Of a stretch of 64,000 nucleotides of DNA, positions 1-9,002 are shown piece by piece. Numbering within the stretch: position 1 is the stretch's first letter; the number at the start of each line of letters is the position of its first letter. The position numbers and the translations under genes were made by a program. The notes beneath the pieces are model-generated. The model was given only the letters and a program-made list of their open reading frames with translations, was not told the origin of the DNA and searched no databases. Source of the stretch: CALNYZ01 sp942490945 (GTDB lineage: Bacteria; Pseudomonadota; Gammaproteobacteria; UBA6429; Thiohalophilaceae); assembly GCA_942490945.1 (NCBI GenBank), contig CALNYZ010000018.1, forward strand, positions 868,001-932,000, written 5' to 3'.

Positions 1-633
1 GCATTGGTTGGTGGCGTTGTCTCAGGGATTCTCTGGGAAACAACAGGCTGGGTGTTCACTGTATTTGTTGTAGGTTCTACCAAGTACACAGCTATCTATT
101 CCGCCTTTGCAACATTAGTCGTTTTCATGATCTGGTTATATTTAAGCTGGTTAATTATGCTGATAGGTGGGAGTATCGCCTTTTATTACCAGCATCCTGA
201 GCATCGTAATCTGCTCTCGCGCATACTGCGGTTGAGTAATCGTATGCGTGAGAAGGTATCCTTGCTGATACTGGCGCTTATTGGACAGCACTATTACCAG
301 AACAAACCGGCCTGGACCATGGACGATTTGGCGAAACGGTTAAATGTTGGCGTTGAGGCAATTGGTTTACTTATGAGTAACCTTGTCAAGATTGGATTGC
401 TAGTGAGGACGGAGGGCGACATGCCCGGCTATTTACCGGCGCAAGCGCCTGAAACGATGAAACTGAATCAGATAATTACGTTGGTACGACAGACTGGTGA
501 GTCTTCATACTTAAAACTGGAAAACTTGCCGCAGATTGATGTAATTGATTCACTTTATTCTGACATTGAGTCTGCTGTCTATAACTCGGTTGGCGAGCGC
601 ACATTACGCGATATATCCTTGTCGAAGGAATAG
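1..633 (+). CDS. YihY/BrkB family inner-membrane protein, C-terminal part (5' truncated by window edge)
   Basis: The reading frame is open from base 1 to the TAG at 631-633, so the gene begins upstream of the window. The first ~65 visible residues form hydrophobic membrane segments containing the GSTKYTAIYSAFATL and WLYLSWLIMLIGGSIAF stretches typical of the YihY/BrkB family, once misnamed RNase BN. The remaining ~140 residues are soluble and look like the winged-helix tail found in longer members (MDDLAKRLNVGVEAIGLLMS). The family is probably a transporter; its substrate is unsettled. No terminator is obvious after the stop. Confidence 0.85.
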   Translation, partial: ALVGGVVSGILWETTGWVFTVFVVGSTKYTAIYSAFATLVVFMIWLYLSWLIMLIGGSIAFYYQHPEHRNLLSRILRLSNRMREKVSLLILALIGQHYYQNKPAWTMDDLAKRLNVGVEAIGLLMSNLVKIGLLVRTEGDMPGYLPAQAPETMKLNQIITLVRQTGESSYLKLENLPQIDVIDSLYSDIESAVYNSVGERTLRDISLSKE

Positions 634-692
634 TGTTATTCAGGACTTCTGGAAAGTCTTTGTTATATTAAATATATTCAGACCTGTTCAGG

Positions 693-965
693 TCATGTGT
701 TAATTTCGTTAGACGATCTTTGCGCACGCGATTTGGATGGGAAATCAATAACTTTACCGCTGGCGATATTCATTAAAATTTCACGCGCAGATTCGGTATC
801 ATATTCATTCAGTGCTTTTTGTAGTTCATCGAGCAACAAGGTCAGTTCATTATGCATCAAGTCAGATACATTGACTTTCATGATTTGTGGATGCGTGGTG
901 GATTCTGCATCACGACGTGGAAAAGAAAGATTACTTGTTAGATTACTGTATTTTCTCGTATTTAT
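693..965 (-). pseudogene. C-terminal remnant of a nucleotide-sugar 4,6-dehydratase (CapD/WbpM/FlaA1-like)
   Basis: An ATG-started frame of 62 codons ends at 693, but the same frame stays open upstream to about 960 and reads TTHPQIMKVN, then LLDELQKALNEYDTESAREI. This matches the usual tail of polysaccharide-biosynthesis dehydratases (a T-x-HPKIM motif followed by a LLDELE-A-L helix pair). The catalytic Rossmann domain is missing: the frame runs straight into the tRNA-Pro-tailed repeat starting at 966. No Shine-Dalgarno precedes the internal ATG at 881. I read it as a gene cut off by insertion or rearrangement at the repeat. An independent small gene is less likely. Confidence 0.55.
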
Positions 966-1162
966 TGGTCGGGGCGAGAGGATTTATGAAATACATCCTT
1001 GTATTTCACCTTCGACCTGACGGTCTCAGACCAGCCTTCGGCTGTTCAAAATCGTTCCCGACGATTTTGTGCACCTCATTTTGAGGTTCCAGATTCTCCC
1101 TCCATTTAAAACAAAAATCCGGTCTTCACGTTTAATGAAAGACCGGATTTTTGTTTTAAAAC
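966..1162. repeat. tRNA-Pro-tailed repeat, distant copy A (197 bp)
   Basis: The unit begins (plus strand) with the 20 bases complementary to the 3' end of tRNA-Pro including CCA (966-985). It continues with about 118 bases rich in short palindromes, and ends with a 22-bp perfect inverted repeat around a 12-base loop (arms 1105-1126 and 1139-1160). It is nearly identical to the two tandem copies at 13932-14326, 13 kb away. On the minus strand the big hairpin followed by a T-run would act as a terminator. The small open frames within it are unlikely to be genes. Confidence 0.9.
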
Positions 1163-1224
<62 letters not shown>

Positions 1225-1446
1225 GAAATTCAGATCCACAGGTCGATATGTGGTTTATTGATATTCCTGAAGAATTGCATAAGTATGGTTGCCTTAAACC
1301 AACAATCTTTGCTGACTCTGGCGCGACATTCGCCAGTTCTGATGAATCCGAAACGAGTAGGTAAGAAGGGTACGCGATGGGCCTTATTTGAAGAAGATCA
1401 TGATAATTCTGGACTTAATGTATTTATGTTGAATTTTCACAATCAA
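1225..1446. other. Intergenic stretch with possible gene debris
   Basis: Two short plus-strand stretches read like protein but in different frames: about 1223-1362 (VDMWFIDIPEELHKYG ... SDESETSR, then stop) and about 1342-1455 (MNPKRVGKKGTRWALFEEDHDN ...). Neither has a convincing start or Shine-Dalgarno and I recognise no family. They could be fragments of one frame-shifted gene left at the island boundary, or chance. Confidence 0.25.
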
Positions 1447-2322
1447 TTAAAGGCTAGAGCGAATGTAATTGTCAGCGGCAATGATCAACAAACCTAGACA
1501 GATGATACATGCAGCGATTAATCGTTTTTTCCCATTCCGGCTTTCTTTAAAAATAAAAATGGAGGCAAGGGTTGCCAGTACGATACCCGCATTGGTATAG
1601 GAAACAACATACGAGGCGGGCAAGTCCAGCATGGCACGCACGACCAGGGCATAGGCGGTACCGATAAAAAGGCCGCCCATAAGTATGTATGCCAGCTTTG
1701 GTCTACAGCTCGGCCAGAATTTACCGTATTCTTTTACTTGTACAACTGACAAGGTGATAAAGGCGGCCAGATAGCCCACACTAATATAACCCAATTGTGA
1801 TCCGAAACCCGGTAGGTCAGTGACAGCAATTTTATCGCTCAACGAGTAAACGCTGGTTGCCAATGCGGCTAACAAGGCCCAGGGTAAGGCATGGCGTGTA
1901 TCGCCTTTAACACTGGTAGCTGCCAGTAACCATAAGCCGACGACGCTGACAAAAATACCTAACCAGGCATGCAAGGCGATGGGATTACCTAACAACAACC
2001 AACTCCACAGCGCGATCAGAAGAGGCGAACTGCGTGCTATCGGGTAGACCAGTGCGACCGGGGCGAAGTGATATGCCTTGCGCAAGGCCAGAAAATACAC
2101 CGAATTGGCAAGTGCCGTCACCAGCATTGCGATCACTAATTGTGAATTCCAGTGGCTGTCCTGGATGAGTCGCCACAAGGCCCATGGTCCAAGTAAAACA
2201 AGGTGTGCCAGTAGACCCCACCATAAATAATTGCAGCGTGCGTCAACATGGCGTGCAAGCAGATTCCAGCTGACGTGCATTAACACGGATAAGCCAATCG
2301 CTATATAGGCATTATCTATCAT
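1447..2322 (-). CDS. EamA/DMT-family permease, last gene of the phn operon
   Basis: The 291-residue protein has about ten hydrophobic segments in two five-helix halves, the fold of drug/metabolite transporters (EamA). Its ATG shares bases with the phnP stop in a TAATG overlap, so it is translationally coupled to the C-P lyase operon. The substrate cannot be read from sequence. Given the context it could export or import a compound linked to phosphonate breakdown, but that is inference. EamA genes are not part of the E. coli phn operon. Confidence 0.8.
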   Translation of the reverse strand: MIDNAYIAIGLSVLMHVSWNLLARHVDARCNYLWWGLLAHLVLLGPWALWRLIQDSHWNSQLVIAMLVTALANSVYFLALRKAYHFAPVALVYPIARSSPLLIALWSWLLLGNPIALHAWLGIFVSVVGLWLLAATSVKGDTRHALPWALLAALATSVYSLSDKIAVTDLPGFGSQLGYISVGYLAAFITLSVVQVKEYGKFWPSCRPKLAYILMGGLFIGTAYALVVRAMLDLPASYVVSYTNAGIVLATLASIFIFKESRNGKKRLIAACIICLGLLIIAADNYIRSSL

Positions 2323-3077
2323 TATGCAAAAGGAAATATAACCTGATTATCCACAGCAGCAATCACATTTTCGGGAAGGCTATTGCCGTGCATGGACAAC
2401 CAGCAATCAAGTTCATGGCCTATATGTGTTAACACCGTACGGTGTGGTTTTATTTGTTGATGAATCGCCAGTGAGTCGGTGTAATTATTGTGACCTGTGC
2501 TTTCCTTATCGGGCGGATAAGTGGTGTCGAGTATCAAGACATCCGGTGGCGTTTCTTTAAGTGTAGAATACGTTGTCGGTGGCAAGCCCCTTGTATCGGT
2601 CAGATAAGCGATGTGTTTATTCTCATAAGTAAATACATAACCAAACGTGACGCGTGAATGAATCAAGGGTACGGGGGTGATGCATAATCCATCCAGAGAA
2701 AAAGTTTTGAATTTACGTTGTGACTGAAAATCCAGAATACCGGGATGCTTGAATAAATCATCACAACCCTGACTGTCGGGTGGACAGTACACAGGAATTT
2801 TTTCACCCATACCCCAACGCAAGTGAAACAGACCTTGCACATGATCGGCATGAAAGTGGGTAAGAAAAATGCCATTGAGCGAACCGGCAGGAAAAGAATC
2901 TGCAATATTCGTTAAACCGGCATCGATTAAGTAACGTTGCTCATTGATTTCTAACAAGGCCGAGGCAGTGCGTCGTCGTAATGTTGGATGTTGTTTTACC
3001 GTTTCACAGCGTTCACAGTGACAGCCATACAACGGCATGCCGGCCGCATTGCCACTGCCAAGAATGGTTAAGCGCAT
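2322..3077 (-). CDS. phnP: PhnP, 5-phospho-ribosyl 1,2-cyclic phosphodiesterase
   Basis: A metallo-beta-lactamase-fold phosphodiesterase that opens the cyclic ribose phosphate made by C-P lyase. The 251-residue protein carries the metal-binding motif THFHADH at about residues 73-79, further conserved histidines near 141 and 217, and an N-terminal Cys cluster (YGCHCERC, residues ~18-26) matching the structural zinc site of PhnP. Length matches E. coli PhnP (~252). It overlaps phnN by ten bases and the EamA gene by TAATG. Confidence 0.93.
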   Translation of the reverse strand: MRLTILGSGNAAGMPLYGCHCERCETVKQHPTLRRRTASALLEINEQRYLIDAGLTNIADSFPAGSLNGIFLTHFHADHVQGLFHLRWGMGEKIPVYCPPDSQGCDDLFKHPGILDFQSQRKFKTFSLDGLCITPVPLIHSRVTFGYVFTYENKHIAYLTDTRGLPPTTYSTLKETPPDVLILDTTYPPDKESTGHNNYTDSLAIHQQIKPHRTVLTHIGHELDCWLSMHGNSLPENVIAAVDNQVIFPFA

Positions 3078-3637
3078 TGTTTGCTATTTGCCACTTGCTG
3101 TAAAAGATTAACAAAAGCCTTACCAACAACCGCCAGTCCACGGTTGTTTTCTATCTTGAGTAAATTTGGATGCAAGGTAGAACTTTCCAATGCACGTGCC
3201 TGTATCAAACGATGTTCAATTTCATCTTCGGTCTCGCGGCCACGTTGTATCAGGCGATCACGTAATAATGCCGGCTGAACGCAAACCAAAACCGGTTGTA
3301 ACTCAGGATAGAGTTCGGCGGCCTGATCAAGATAAGCGCGCGAGCCATTCATGACAACATGAATGCCCTTCGCCAACCACTGATGTATTTCAATGCCAAT
3401 TCCATACCAGGTGTCATGGGCATACCAGCACATGGCAAAACATCCCTGTTGCTGACGAACATGAAACTCGGCTTCTGTTAAGGCGACATGATTTTCGCCA
3501 CCGGCATCAGCAGGTCGCGTAATATAGCGATGCGCAAACACAAAATCCTGTTGTCCAGAAAGTTGATGGCGCGCATAGTGCATCAGACTATCCTTGCCCG
3601 AACCCGACGCACCGATCACATAAAACAGTTTAGCCAT
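3068..3637 (-). CDS. phnN: PhnN, ribose 1,5-bisphosphate phosphokinase
   Basis: A P-loop kinase that phosphorylates ribose 1,5-bisphosphate to PRPP, the final step of C-P lyase carbon salvage. The Walker A motif GASGSGKDS lies near the N-terminus. I chose the ATG at 3637 (MAKLFYVIG...), which aligns with known PhnN starts; an in-frame ATG two codons upstream (3643) is possible. Either start lies inside the end of phnM, an overlap of under 15 bases that suggests translational coupling. Confidence 0.92.
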   Translation of the reverse strand: MAKLFYVIGASGSGKDSLMHYARHQLSGQQDFVFAHRYITRPADAGGENHVALTEAEFHVRQQQGCFAMCWYAHDTWYGIGIEIHQWLAKGIHVVMNGSRAYLDQAAELYPELQPVLVCVQPALLRDRLIQRGRETEDEIEHRLIQARALESSTLHPNLLKIENNRGLAVVGKAFVNLLQQVANSKQCA

Positions 3638-4781
3638 GATCATAGTTTGCCTGGTAAACACGATAGCCTTTGTGCCACACATCGGTGACTTGCGGCAAGC
3701 CGCCAGGTAAACCCACCGCGATCAAGTCAGCGCGTTTTCCCACGGCAATTTCACCGCGATCGTCCAGGTGCGCTGCACTGGCAGGATTTTTACTGACAAG
3801 ACGCACGGCGCCTGCCAGATCGAGCGCAGAAAGTTCGGCGATTTTAAAAATAGCGACAATCAATGCAGCAGGGGCATAATCCGCACATAAACAATCGGCC
3901 ACGCCCGCATGAATGGCTTCAATCGCTTTCATGGATCCCGACTGGCTTTTACCCCGCAAGATGTTGGGAGCACCAAAGATAGTCGACATACCCGCTGCCT
4001 TGGCGGCCTGTGCTGCGGCAAGTGTAATGGGAAATTCAGAAATATCGGCACCGATGCGTGTCATGGTTTCAACGCGCTCCGGCGAGTCGTCATCATGACT
4101 GGCAACAGAAATACCGGCGGCGTGCGCGGCGAGTGCCAATTCTTCCATGCGTGCGTAGGCACCACCGGCGGCCTGTAATTTTCGTTCTACCAATACTTCC
4201 ACTTCATCGGCGGTTTTTTTGTAATTACGTGCCAGGTAAGTTTGGTAAGCGGCCATATCTTTAAACTGGCCTTGTCCCGGCGTGTGATCCATCATCGAAA
4301 TGAGATGCATCGCATCTTCAGCAAGTAATTGCTTCAAGATAGGTAAGCCGGTTTCATCGGTAATTTCGTACCGACAGTGTACCCGGTTATCGACCAGACC
4401 ATGCGGGCGCCAGTCATGCACGGCGCGGGCAACCTCGGCAGCAAAGTGATTATTGCGTACACCAAGTTCTTCATGGGCAAACGACAAGGCATGATAAACC
4501 GTGGTGATACCAGCGGCGGCGTTACGCTTATCTGCCTGCGCACAGGCGAAGTTGAGGGGAAAGTGAACGCCCGGACGCGGTTCGACTTCTTTTTCCAGCG
4601 CATCACAATGCAAATCAATCATGCCGGGCAGCAGGGTCTTGCCGTTCAGATTGATTTCATTTGCATCGCTGACCTGTTCCGGGTCAATGGCGCGAATAAT
4701 GCCATCGTCGACCAGTACGGCAGCGTTATCCAGTACCGTGTCAGCCAGCACCACACGGGCATGGGTAAAATAGGTTTTCAT
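3630..4781 (-). CDS. phnM: PhnM, alpha-D-ribose 1-methylphosphonate 5-triphosphate diphosphatase
   Basis: An amidohydrolase-superfamily enzyme of 383 residues (E. coli PhnM is 378) that removes pyrophosphate from the triphosphate intermediate of the C-P lyase pathway. The metal-binding motif GMIDLHCDALEKEVEPRPGV is near residues 53-72, and a later SHDDD motif is also visible. It begins at the base where phnL ends, and its stop overlaps the phnN start, so the operon is tightly packed here. Confidence 0.95.
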   Translation of the reverse strand: MKTYFTHARVVLADTVLDNAAVLVDDGIIRAIDPEQVSDANEINLNGKTLLPGMIDLHCDALEKEVEPRPGVHFPLNFACAQADKRNAAAGITTVYHALSFAHEELGVRNNHFAAEVARAVHDWRPHGLVDNRVHCRYEITDETGLPILKQLLAEDAMHLISMMDHTPGQGQFKDMAAYQTYLARNYKKTADEVEVLVERKLQAAGGAYARMEELALAAHAAGISVASHDDDSPERVETMTRIGADISEFPITLAAAQAAKAAGMSTIFGAPNILRGKSQSGSMKAIEAIHAGVADCLCADYAPAALIVAIFKIAELSALDLAGAVRLVSKNPASAAHLDDRGEIAVGKRADLIAVGLPGGLPQVTDVWHKGYRVYQANYDHG

Positions 4782-5518
4782 TAAGCGGTCTCCTGAAGTG
4801 TTGGTTCGATGGCATGTGGCGGCGCAATGGCAACCGTGATATCGGCCATGCGTTTCACCAGTTCGGGTTGATGGAATATCGCCAGAATCGCGACGCCTTG
4901 CTGTTTTAATTTTTCAATCAGTCGCAACACGCAATCGGTCGTGTCCGGATCCAGACTGGCGGTAGGCTCGTCCAGTAACAACAGTCGCGGACGAGAAACC
5001 AGCCCGCGCGCAAGATTGACGCGTTGTTTTTCGCCACCTGAGAACGTTGCGGGTGACAAGCCCCAGAGTCGTTCCGGTAATTGCATCGCGGCGAGCATGT
5101 CGCGCGCCGCGGCACGCGCGTAGTCGCGTTTCATACCACGCTGTACCAGCGGCTGGGCAACAACATCTTCTGTTGCTTGACGCGGTAGAGCATGTAAAAA
5201 CTGTGTGACGAAACTGATTTCGTTGCGGCGCAGCGCCAGGATGCGGTGTTCGTCGAGCAAGGCCAGGTCCAGCAGTTCATTGTCTTTACTGCGATAGTAC
5301 AACTGCCCACGTGTTGGAAGGTAGGTACGATAAATAGCCTTGAGTACACTGGACTTGCCTGCACCGGTTGGACCAATCAAGGCCGTGAGTTTGCCGGCGT
5401 AGACTTCCAGACAAACGTCACTTGATGAAGGAATCGTCTTATGTTGCTCGTGTAACACGAACGTCTTGGCAAAATCGTCGATGCGCAGCACAGGAGAAGT
5501 GTTGATGTTTGCAGACAT
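4781..5518 (-). CDS. phnL: PhnL, ABC-type ATPase subunit associated with C-P lyase
   Basis: A 245-residue ABC ATPase with Walker A GPTGAGKSS, signature FSGGEKQRV and Walker B LLLLDEPTASLD. No permease partner is adjacent; PhnK and PhnL are known to dock on the C-P lyase core complex rather than act in transport. Length and position between phnK and phnM fit PhnL (E. coli 226). The gap to phnK upstream is 32 bases. Confidence 0.94.
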   Translation of the reverse strand: MSANINTSPVLRIDDFAKTFVLHEQHKTIPSSSDVCLEVYAGKLTALIGPTGAGKSSVLKAIYRTYLPTRGQLYYRSKDNELLDLALLDEHRILALRRNEISFVTQFLHALPRQATEDVVAQPLVQRGMKRDYARAAARDMLAAMQLPERLWGLSPATFSGGEKQRVNLARGLVSRPRLLLLDEPTASLDPDTTDCVLRLIEKLKQQGVAILAIFHQPELVKRMADITVAIAPPHAIEPTLQETA

Positions 5519-5550
5519 ACGTTAGTTGTTTCCTTTGTGATATATGCCGG

Positions 5551-6390
5551 TCATAAAGCGGAGGCCACCAAACGTTGTGTATAGGCATGTTGCGGGTCTT
5601 CCAGAATCTGGTCGGTCAATCCCGATTCAATCACGCGACCATATTTCATCACCAGGGTGCGGCCAGCCAGTAAGCGGATCACACCAAGGTCATGCGTCAC
5701 GACGATCATGGCGGTATGTTGTTCTTGCTGGATTTCCAGAATGAGATCAAGGATTGCTGCCTGCACCGATAAATCCAGACCGGTAGTGACTTCATCGAGT
5801 AATAATAATGAAGGCTGGGTAGCGAGCGCCTTGGCAATTTGTACGCGTTGTTGCATGCCACCGGAAAAGTTTTTCGGTAACTCATCCATGCGTTCGGTTA
5901 ACACTTCGGTGCGAGATAACAGGGAGGTGGCGCGGGTACGAATCTGCTGGTAATTCATCACATCGGTCATTAATAAACGTTCGGCTATATTGCCACCGGC
6001 AGAAATATCAAAATTAAGACCCAGCTGCGGGTTTTGATACACCATACCAAAATGATGATTGGCAAGATGTCGCTGTTGCGCGCCATTCATGGAAAATAAA
6101 GCATAGGCTTTTGCCTGATCGTGTGGATCGTAAAACGTGGCGTGACCGGCCGTCGGCGTTTCATCAAAATTCAAACACTTTACTGCTGTTGATTTTCCCG
6201 AGCCCGATTCGCCCATGATACCCAGTATTTCGCCCGCATAGAGATCAAAGCTGACATCGTGTGCGGCGACGACACTGCCACAACGCGGGCACAAATTGGT
6301 ATTGTGTGCGGGGCCGGTTAACGCCACGCAGTCATCACAGCCCTTGCCGTAAATTTTTGTCAGTTGTCTGACATCGAGCACTTTATCCAT
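5551..6390 (-). CDS. phnK: PhnK, ABC-type ATPase subunit of the C-P lyase complex
   Basis: An ABC ATPase of 279 residues using the ATG at 6390, which overlaps the phnJ stop by eight bases. An upstream ATG at 6414 would add eight residues and overlap more. Walker A is GESGSGKST, signature FSGGMQQRV, Walker B LLLLDEVTTGLD. Before the P-loop is a short segment with two CxxC pairs (C18/C21 and C34/C37) that E. coli PhnK lacks; it may bind metal. PhnK binds the PhnGHIJ core during catalysis. Confidence 0.94.
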   Translation of the reverse strand: MDKVLDVRQLTKIYGKGCDDCVALTGPAHNTNLCPRCGSVVAAHDVSFDLYAGEILGIMGESGSGKSTAVKCLNFDETPTAGHATFYDPHDQAKAYALFSMNGAQQRHLANHHFGMVYQNPQLGLNFDISAGGNIAERLLMTDVMNYQQIRTRATSLLSRTEVLTERMDELPKNFSGGMQQRVQIAKALATQPSLLLLDEVTTGLDLSVQAAILDLILEIQQEQHTAMIVVTHDLGVIRLLAGRTLVMKYGRVIESGLTDQILEDPQHAYTQRLVASAL

Positions 6391-7300
6391 GTGCCACCTC
6401 GGCATGTTCTTCATCCGTTACCGTTTCGATTTGTAATGCTCGTGTCTGTTGTTGTTCACACCAATCATTATCGGAACACTGATAAACCTGTTGGCCGCTA
6501 GTGGAATCAACAAACTCATCCAGAAAACTCACCGTACATCCACAACGTTGACAGGCACGCCGCGCACCTTGTGCATCGGTAAAGTCTTCAACACGAAACG
6601 GGATATCATCAAACGCAAGCGGTTCCGCGTTGGTATAAGGAGGCACGGCGTAAATCTTTTTTTCGCGTCCTGCACCAAACAACATTAATGCGGCAGACTG
6701 ATGGAGTTTGGGCACATCCCAACGTGGAATAGGTGACGGGTCGATAACATAACGATCGTTTATGCGTGTGGGGTAACGATGTGAGATGGTGATTTCATCA
6801 AACTTGACAATGTCTTCATATAATTTGACCAACAGTCGCGAATAATCGGCTTCAGCATGCATTTGTTTACGCTTGTCCTCGGAGGCCTCAACAATCACCA
6901 GCGGATCGGGATACGGTACCTGCAGTACCAGTAATTGATCTTCACGCAAGGGCATTTCGGGCACGCGATGACGCGTTTGAATAATATCGGCATCCTGGGT
7001 ACGCGTGGTGGTGTCAATGCCGGGACAGGTCATTTCAATAAAGCTGCGTAAGTTAACTGCATTCACCGAATCGTCCGAACCCTGATCGATCACTTTCAGT
7101 GTTTCACCCTTACCGATTAATGCCAGTGTTAACTGCAAGCCGCCGGTACCAAACCCGCGCCCCATTGGCATTTCACGGCTGGAATAAGGCACTTGATAGC
7201 CGGGAATGGCCACGGCTTTTAATATGGTGCGACGTATTTCCTTTTTGGCATATTCATCGAGAAAACCAAACGGATAGGCAGTGGTGTTGTTAACACTCAT
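6383..7300 (-). CDS. phnJ: PhnJ, C-P lyase radical-SAM catalytic subunit
   Basis: The enzyme that breaks the carbon-phosphorus bond of ribose-1-alkylphosphonate 5-phosphate using an iron-sulfur cluster and S-adenosylmethionine. The non-canonical cysteine pattern C-x2-C-x21-C-x5-C is intact at residues 250, 253, 275 and 281, the same spacing as the E. coli cluster and catalytic cysteines. Length 305 versus 281 in E. coli, with a longer C-terminal tail. The ATG overlaps the phnI stop in ATGA. Confidence 0.96.
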   Translation of the reverse strand: MSVNNTTAYPFGFLDEYAKKEIRRTILKAVAIPGYQVPYSSREMPMGRGFGTGGLQLTLALIGKGETLKVIDQGSDDSVNAVNLRSFIEMTCPGIDTTTRTQDADIIQTRHRVPEMPLREDQLLVLQVPYPDPLVIVEASEDKRKQMHAEADYSRLLVKLYEDIVKFDEITISHRYPTRINDRYVIDPSPIPRWDVPKLHQSAALMLFGAGREKKIYAVPPYTNAEPLAFDDIPFRVEDFTDAQGARRACQRCGCTVSFLDEFVDSTSGQQVYQCSDNDWCEQQQTRALQIETVTDEEHAEVAHG

Positions 7301-8445
7301 GCAACAGGTTCCTTGTGCGAATTTTTTTGTTGTGTGGTTCGCAGACGATCCATATCAGACTGAAAGGTGACATAGTGCGGCATTTTATAGTGCGTGCAAA
7401 AACCCATCGAGTCGACACCGTCGACATGCAACAACACAAACTCCGGATCTTCAGAGGGATTGCTCGGTCCATCACGCATGCCTTTTTGCAAGGCGCGATC
7501 CAGTATCGCCATGCTGATGGCTTTGACTTCGTTATGCCCGAAGCAGGCACCATAGCCGAGCGTAAACACGGGTTTGCATTCGTTACCCTGTTCGTCTGTT
7601 TGTTCATACATGGCGACGACTTCACATTCCGTGATTTCAACTTCACCGATTTCACTGAGCTCGCCGGTAATCGGGTGAGGCAATAACACCGGTAAAAAGC
7701 CGACACGTAATTCCGCAACAGTCGGATGTACATCACCGTATCCACGCATATTGGAATAAGCCATGGCGAGTAATGACCCTTGTTCTGCGCGCGCCATAGT
7801 GGCCAGAGCTGCCGAACGCGATACCGGAAAAATTAACGGTTCACGCGTAATATCAAATGCGCTTTGTTGAAGGTGCTGATCGCTGTGCACTTGTTCTGGT
7901 AACAAACCTTGCTGTCGCAAACTATCCAGTACTTTAGGAAAGGTATCGGGAATGGTGTCGATGTTAACCTGCTTAAACAGCGTTTGTGTGGCGTGTTGAA
8001 ATGCCGCGGGTGACTCATCCAGTAAATCCATGCGCATTAAACGTAAATGATAATCGGTGGTGGCGCCGAGCATTTGCCCGCCGGGGATATCTTTAAAGGC
8101 GGATGAGATACGCCGCGTAATGCGCATATCGCCGGTTTGCAGCGGCGGGGTTTCCATCAGGCGTGGCTGCGTTGAACGATACGCGCGCAAGGCAAACGCA
8201 GCCTCCAGCGTATCGCCGTGTGATTGCTTGATCGCAAGCGAGGCAAGTCGCGGGTGATACACGCCGCCTTCGGATATCACACGACTGTGTAACAGTCGCA
8301 ATTGATGTTCAATCGTTGCACTGCTTAAGGGTGTGGCTAAATCCGCCTGTCCCGTCAGATCAGCCTGGCGGGTACGTAAATAATCAAATACCTGGTGCGT
8401 ACCCTCGATAGCTTGCGCGCCACCTTTTATCGCGACGTAACCCAT
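7297..8445 (-). CDS. phnI: PhnI, C-P lyase core subunit (nucleosidase-like)
   Basis: A 382-residue protein with the family start MGYVAIKGGAQAIEGT. PhnI, helped by PhnG, H and L, swaps the adenine of ATP for the phosphonate. Conserved PhnI stretches such as GYGACFGHNEVKAISMAILD and LLHVDGVDSMGFCTHYKMPHYV are present. The start overlaps the phnH stop (TAATG) and the stop overlaps phnJ (ATGA), the usual stoichiometric packing of the core complex genes. Confidence 0.95.
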   Translation of the reverse strand: MGYVAIKGGAQAIEGTHQVFDYLRTRQADLTGQADLATPLSSATIEHQLRLLHSRVISEGGVYHPRLASLAIKQSHGDTLEAAFALRAYRSTQPRLMETPPLQTGDMRITRRISSAFKDIPGGQMLGATTDYHLRLMRMDLLDESPAAFQHATQTLFKQVNIDTIPDTFPKVLDSLRQQGLLPEQVHSDQHLQQSAFDITREPLIFPVSRSAALATMARAEQGSLLAMAYSNMRGYGDVHPTVAELRVGFLPVLLPHPITGELSEIGEVEITECEVVAMYEQTDEQGNECKPVFTLGYGACFGHNEVKAISMAILDRALQKGMRDGPSNPSEDPEFVLLHVDGVDSMGFCTHYKMPHYVTFQSDMDRLRTTQQKNSHKEPVA

Positions 8446-9002
8446 TACACTAGCTCCACGTGTGTTGTGCGCGGTATCGCCGTAATGCTTGAATCTGCCA
8501 GCAACAGCATATCAATGCCGAGTGGAAAGCTTGCGTTACATTGTTCACGTAACGTCAACCAGGAATGATCCATGCCTTGCCAGTGACAGCTTGTGGTTGT
8601 CTGGATGCCCGGACCGGATAATTGCAAGGCAAGCTCACCTGCCGTGAGACTTTTCATCACCATGATCAGCGTGGCAGACTGTTCAGGACACACCAGGCTA
8701 CCGATCTTTGGCACGAAATCAGCTGCCTGTAACGCATCACATAAAATATAATCAGCCTGATCGTTTGTAGCAGATTTGGCTTGTAACAAGGGCCAATCCC
8801 GATCGTCGAGTAAACAATGTGGATCCGCCAGCGACACTTCGCCGTCGAGCAGTGTTGCCAGTACGGCAAGTGATGTGCGCGTGTTGTTAGCAATGCAATC
8901 CTGTAGTGAATAGCCGCGACCCGGATGCGCCATGGCATTCATCAATATGCGAAATAATGCCTGCTGTGTGTCGGGTTGCCAGACAGGTTCAAGCTTCAGC
9001 AT
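8445..9002 (-). CDS. phnH: PhnH, C-P lyase core subunit
   Basis: A 185-residue protein (E. coli 194) starting MLKLEPVWQPDTQQALFR, with the AMAHPGR motif near residues 22-28 that is characteristic of PhnH. The frame is open upstream within phnG, but the two adjacent ATGs at 9005/9002 mark the family start. The start overlaps the phnG stop. PhnH dimers form part of the PhnGHIJ complex and have no known independent activity. Confidence 0.94.
   Translation of the reverse strand: MLKLEPVWQPDTQQALFRILMNAMAHPGRGYSLQDCIANNTRTSLAVLATLLDGEVSLADPHCLLDDRDWPLLQAKSATNDQADYILCDALQAADFVPKIGSLVCPEQSATLIMVMKSLTAGELALQLSGPGIQTTTSCHWQGMDHSWLTLREQCNASFPLGIDMLLLADSSITAIPRTTHVELV

Noticed and set aside
3670..4784. 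Several open frames antisense to phnM
   Set aside because: They mirror the codon structure of phnM, have no start signals and no recognisable domains.
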